Of a stretch of 64,000 bases of DNA, positions 63,898 to 64,000 are shown piece by piece. A model generated the notes under the pieces. It was not told the origin of the DNA and made no database searches. It worked only from the letters and a program-made list of their open reading frames with translations. How positions within the stretch are numbered: the first letter of the stretch is position 1; every line of letters starts with the position of its first letter. Both the position numbers and the translations under genes were made by a program. The stretch is taken from NCBI GenBank assembly GCA_030847615.1, contig JAUMIR010000014.1, positions 15,972,501-16,036,500 on the forward strand, written 5' to 3'. Source of the stretch: Gambelia wislizenii. Its lineage: Eukaryota; Chordata; Lepidosauria; Squamata; Crotaphytidae.

Positions 63898-64000
63898 AAT
63901 GAATATGAGAGGAGAGACCAGCCTCAAATCAATGCCTTCCCTCATGGGGCTGTTGATATTTGAACATCTGAGCTCCCTTTCTACTGCTCACTTCCCTTCT

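Overview
The window looks like nuclear DNA of a squamate reptile, most likely a lizard. The evidence is its repeat content: many CR1 3' ends closing in (ATTCTATG)n, a Sauria-type tRNA SINE, 5S-rRNA-derived SINEs, RTE/BovB-like 3' ends, L2-like tails, Penelope-like elements with a GIY-YIG domain, a Ty1/copia fragment and a mariner relic. There are no bacterial operons, ribosome binding sites or CRISPR arrays. Species cannot be fixed from the sequence.

Host gene: five exons of one gene lie on the minus strand at 63085-62962, 58607-58492, 51973-51818, 48970-48862 and 38906-38780. All have consensus splice sites and they join in one uninterrupted frame of 210 codons plus partial codons. They encode tetratricopeptide (TPR) repeats of the LGN/AGS3 family and fit GPSM1 (AGS3) better than GPSM2. 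The start of the TPR domain lies beyond 64000. The GoLoco exons were not seen in the 38.8 kb downstream.

Everything else recognised is transposon-derived. Region by region: 1-14 kb holds CR1 fragments, one with a 5' inversion, SINEs, 5S SINEs and pogo/Tigger-like MITEs. 14.7-17.3 kb is a broken copia internal region. 17.3-29.6 kb holds SINEs, CR1, a two-phase tandem array and MITEs. 29.8-34 kb holds a Penelope tail, CR1s and a CR1 nested in a MITE. 34-38.7 kb holds nested MITEs, a foldback element, a mariner relic and a 75-bp minisatellite. 38.8-63.1 kb is the intron-exon part of the TPR gene, with introns of about 10.0, 2.8, 6.5 and 4.4 kb filled by CR1, RTE, L2, Penelope, an unassigned non-LTR family and MITEs.

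Working labels, not database names: T1 = MITE with ends TACAGTTGTCCCTCC; T2 = MITE with ends TACAGTAGGACC; T3 = MITE with ends TACAGGTTGAGTCTCC; H = ~550-680 bp MITE with ends near GGGCTTGTCTATATGG; F = ~200 bp palindromic MITE containing AACTACAAATCCCAGGATTC; U = unclassified repeat of ~380 bp; V = unclassified repeat containing TAGCTGTGTTAGTCTG. Boundaries of degraded repeats are good to about 10-30 bp.

The most unusual signals are hammerhead-ribozyme-like motifs at the ends of three Penelope-like copies, a Penelope copy bounded by a 15-bp target duplication with an inverted terminal piece, three-level nested insertions that define a 4-bp target duplication for family H, and substitutions at conserved TPR positions in the last two exons.
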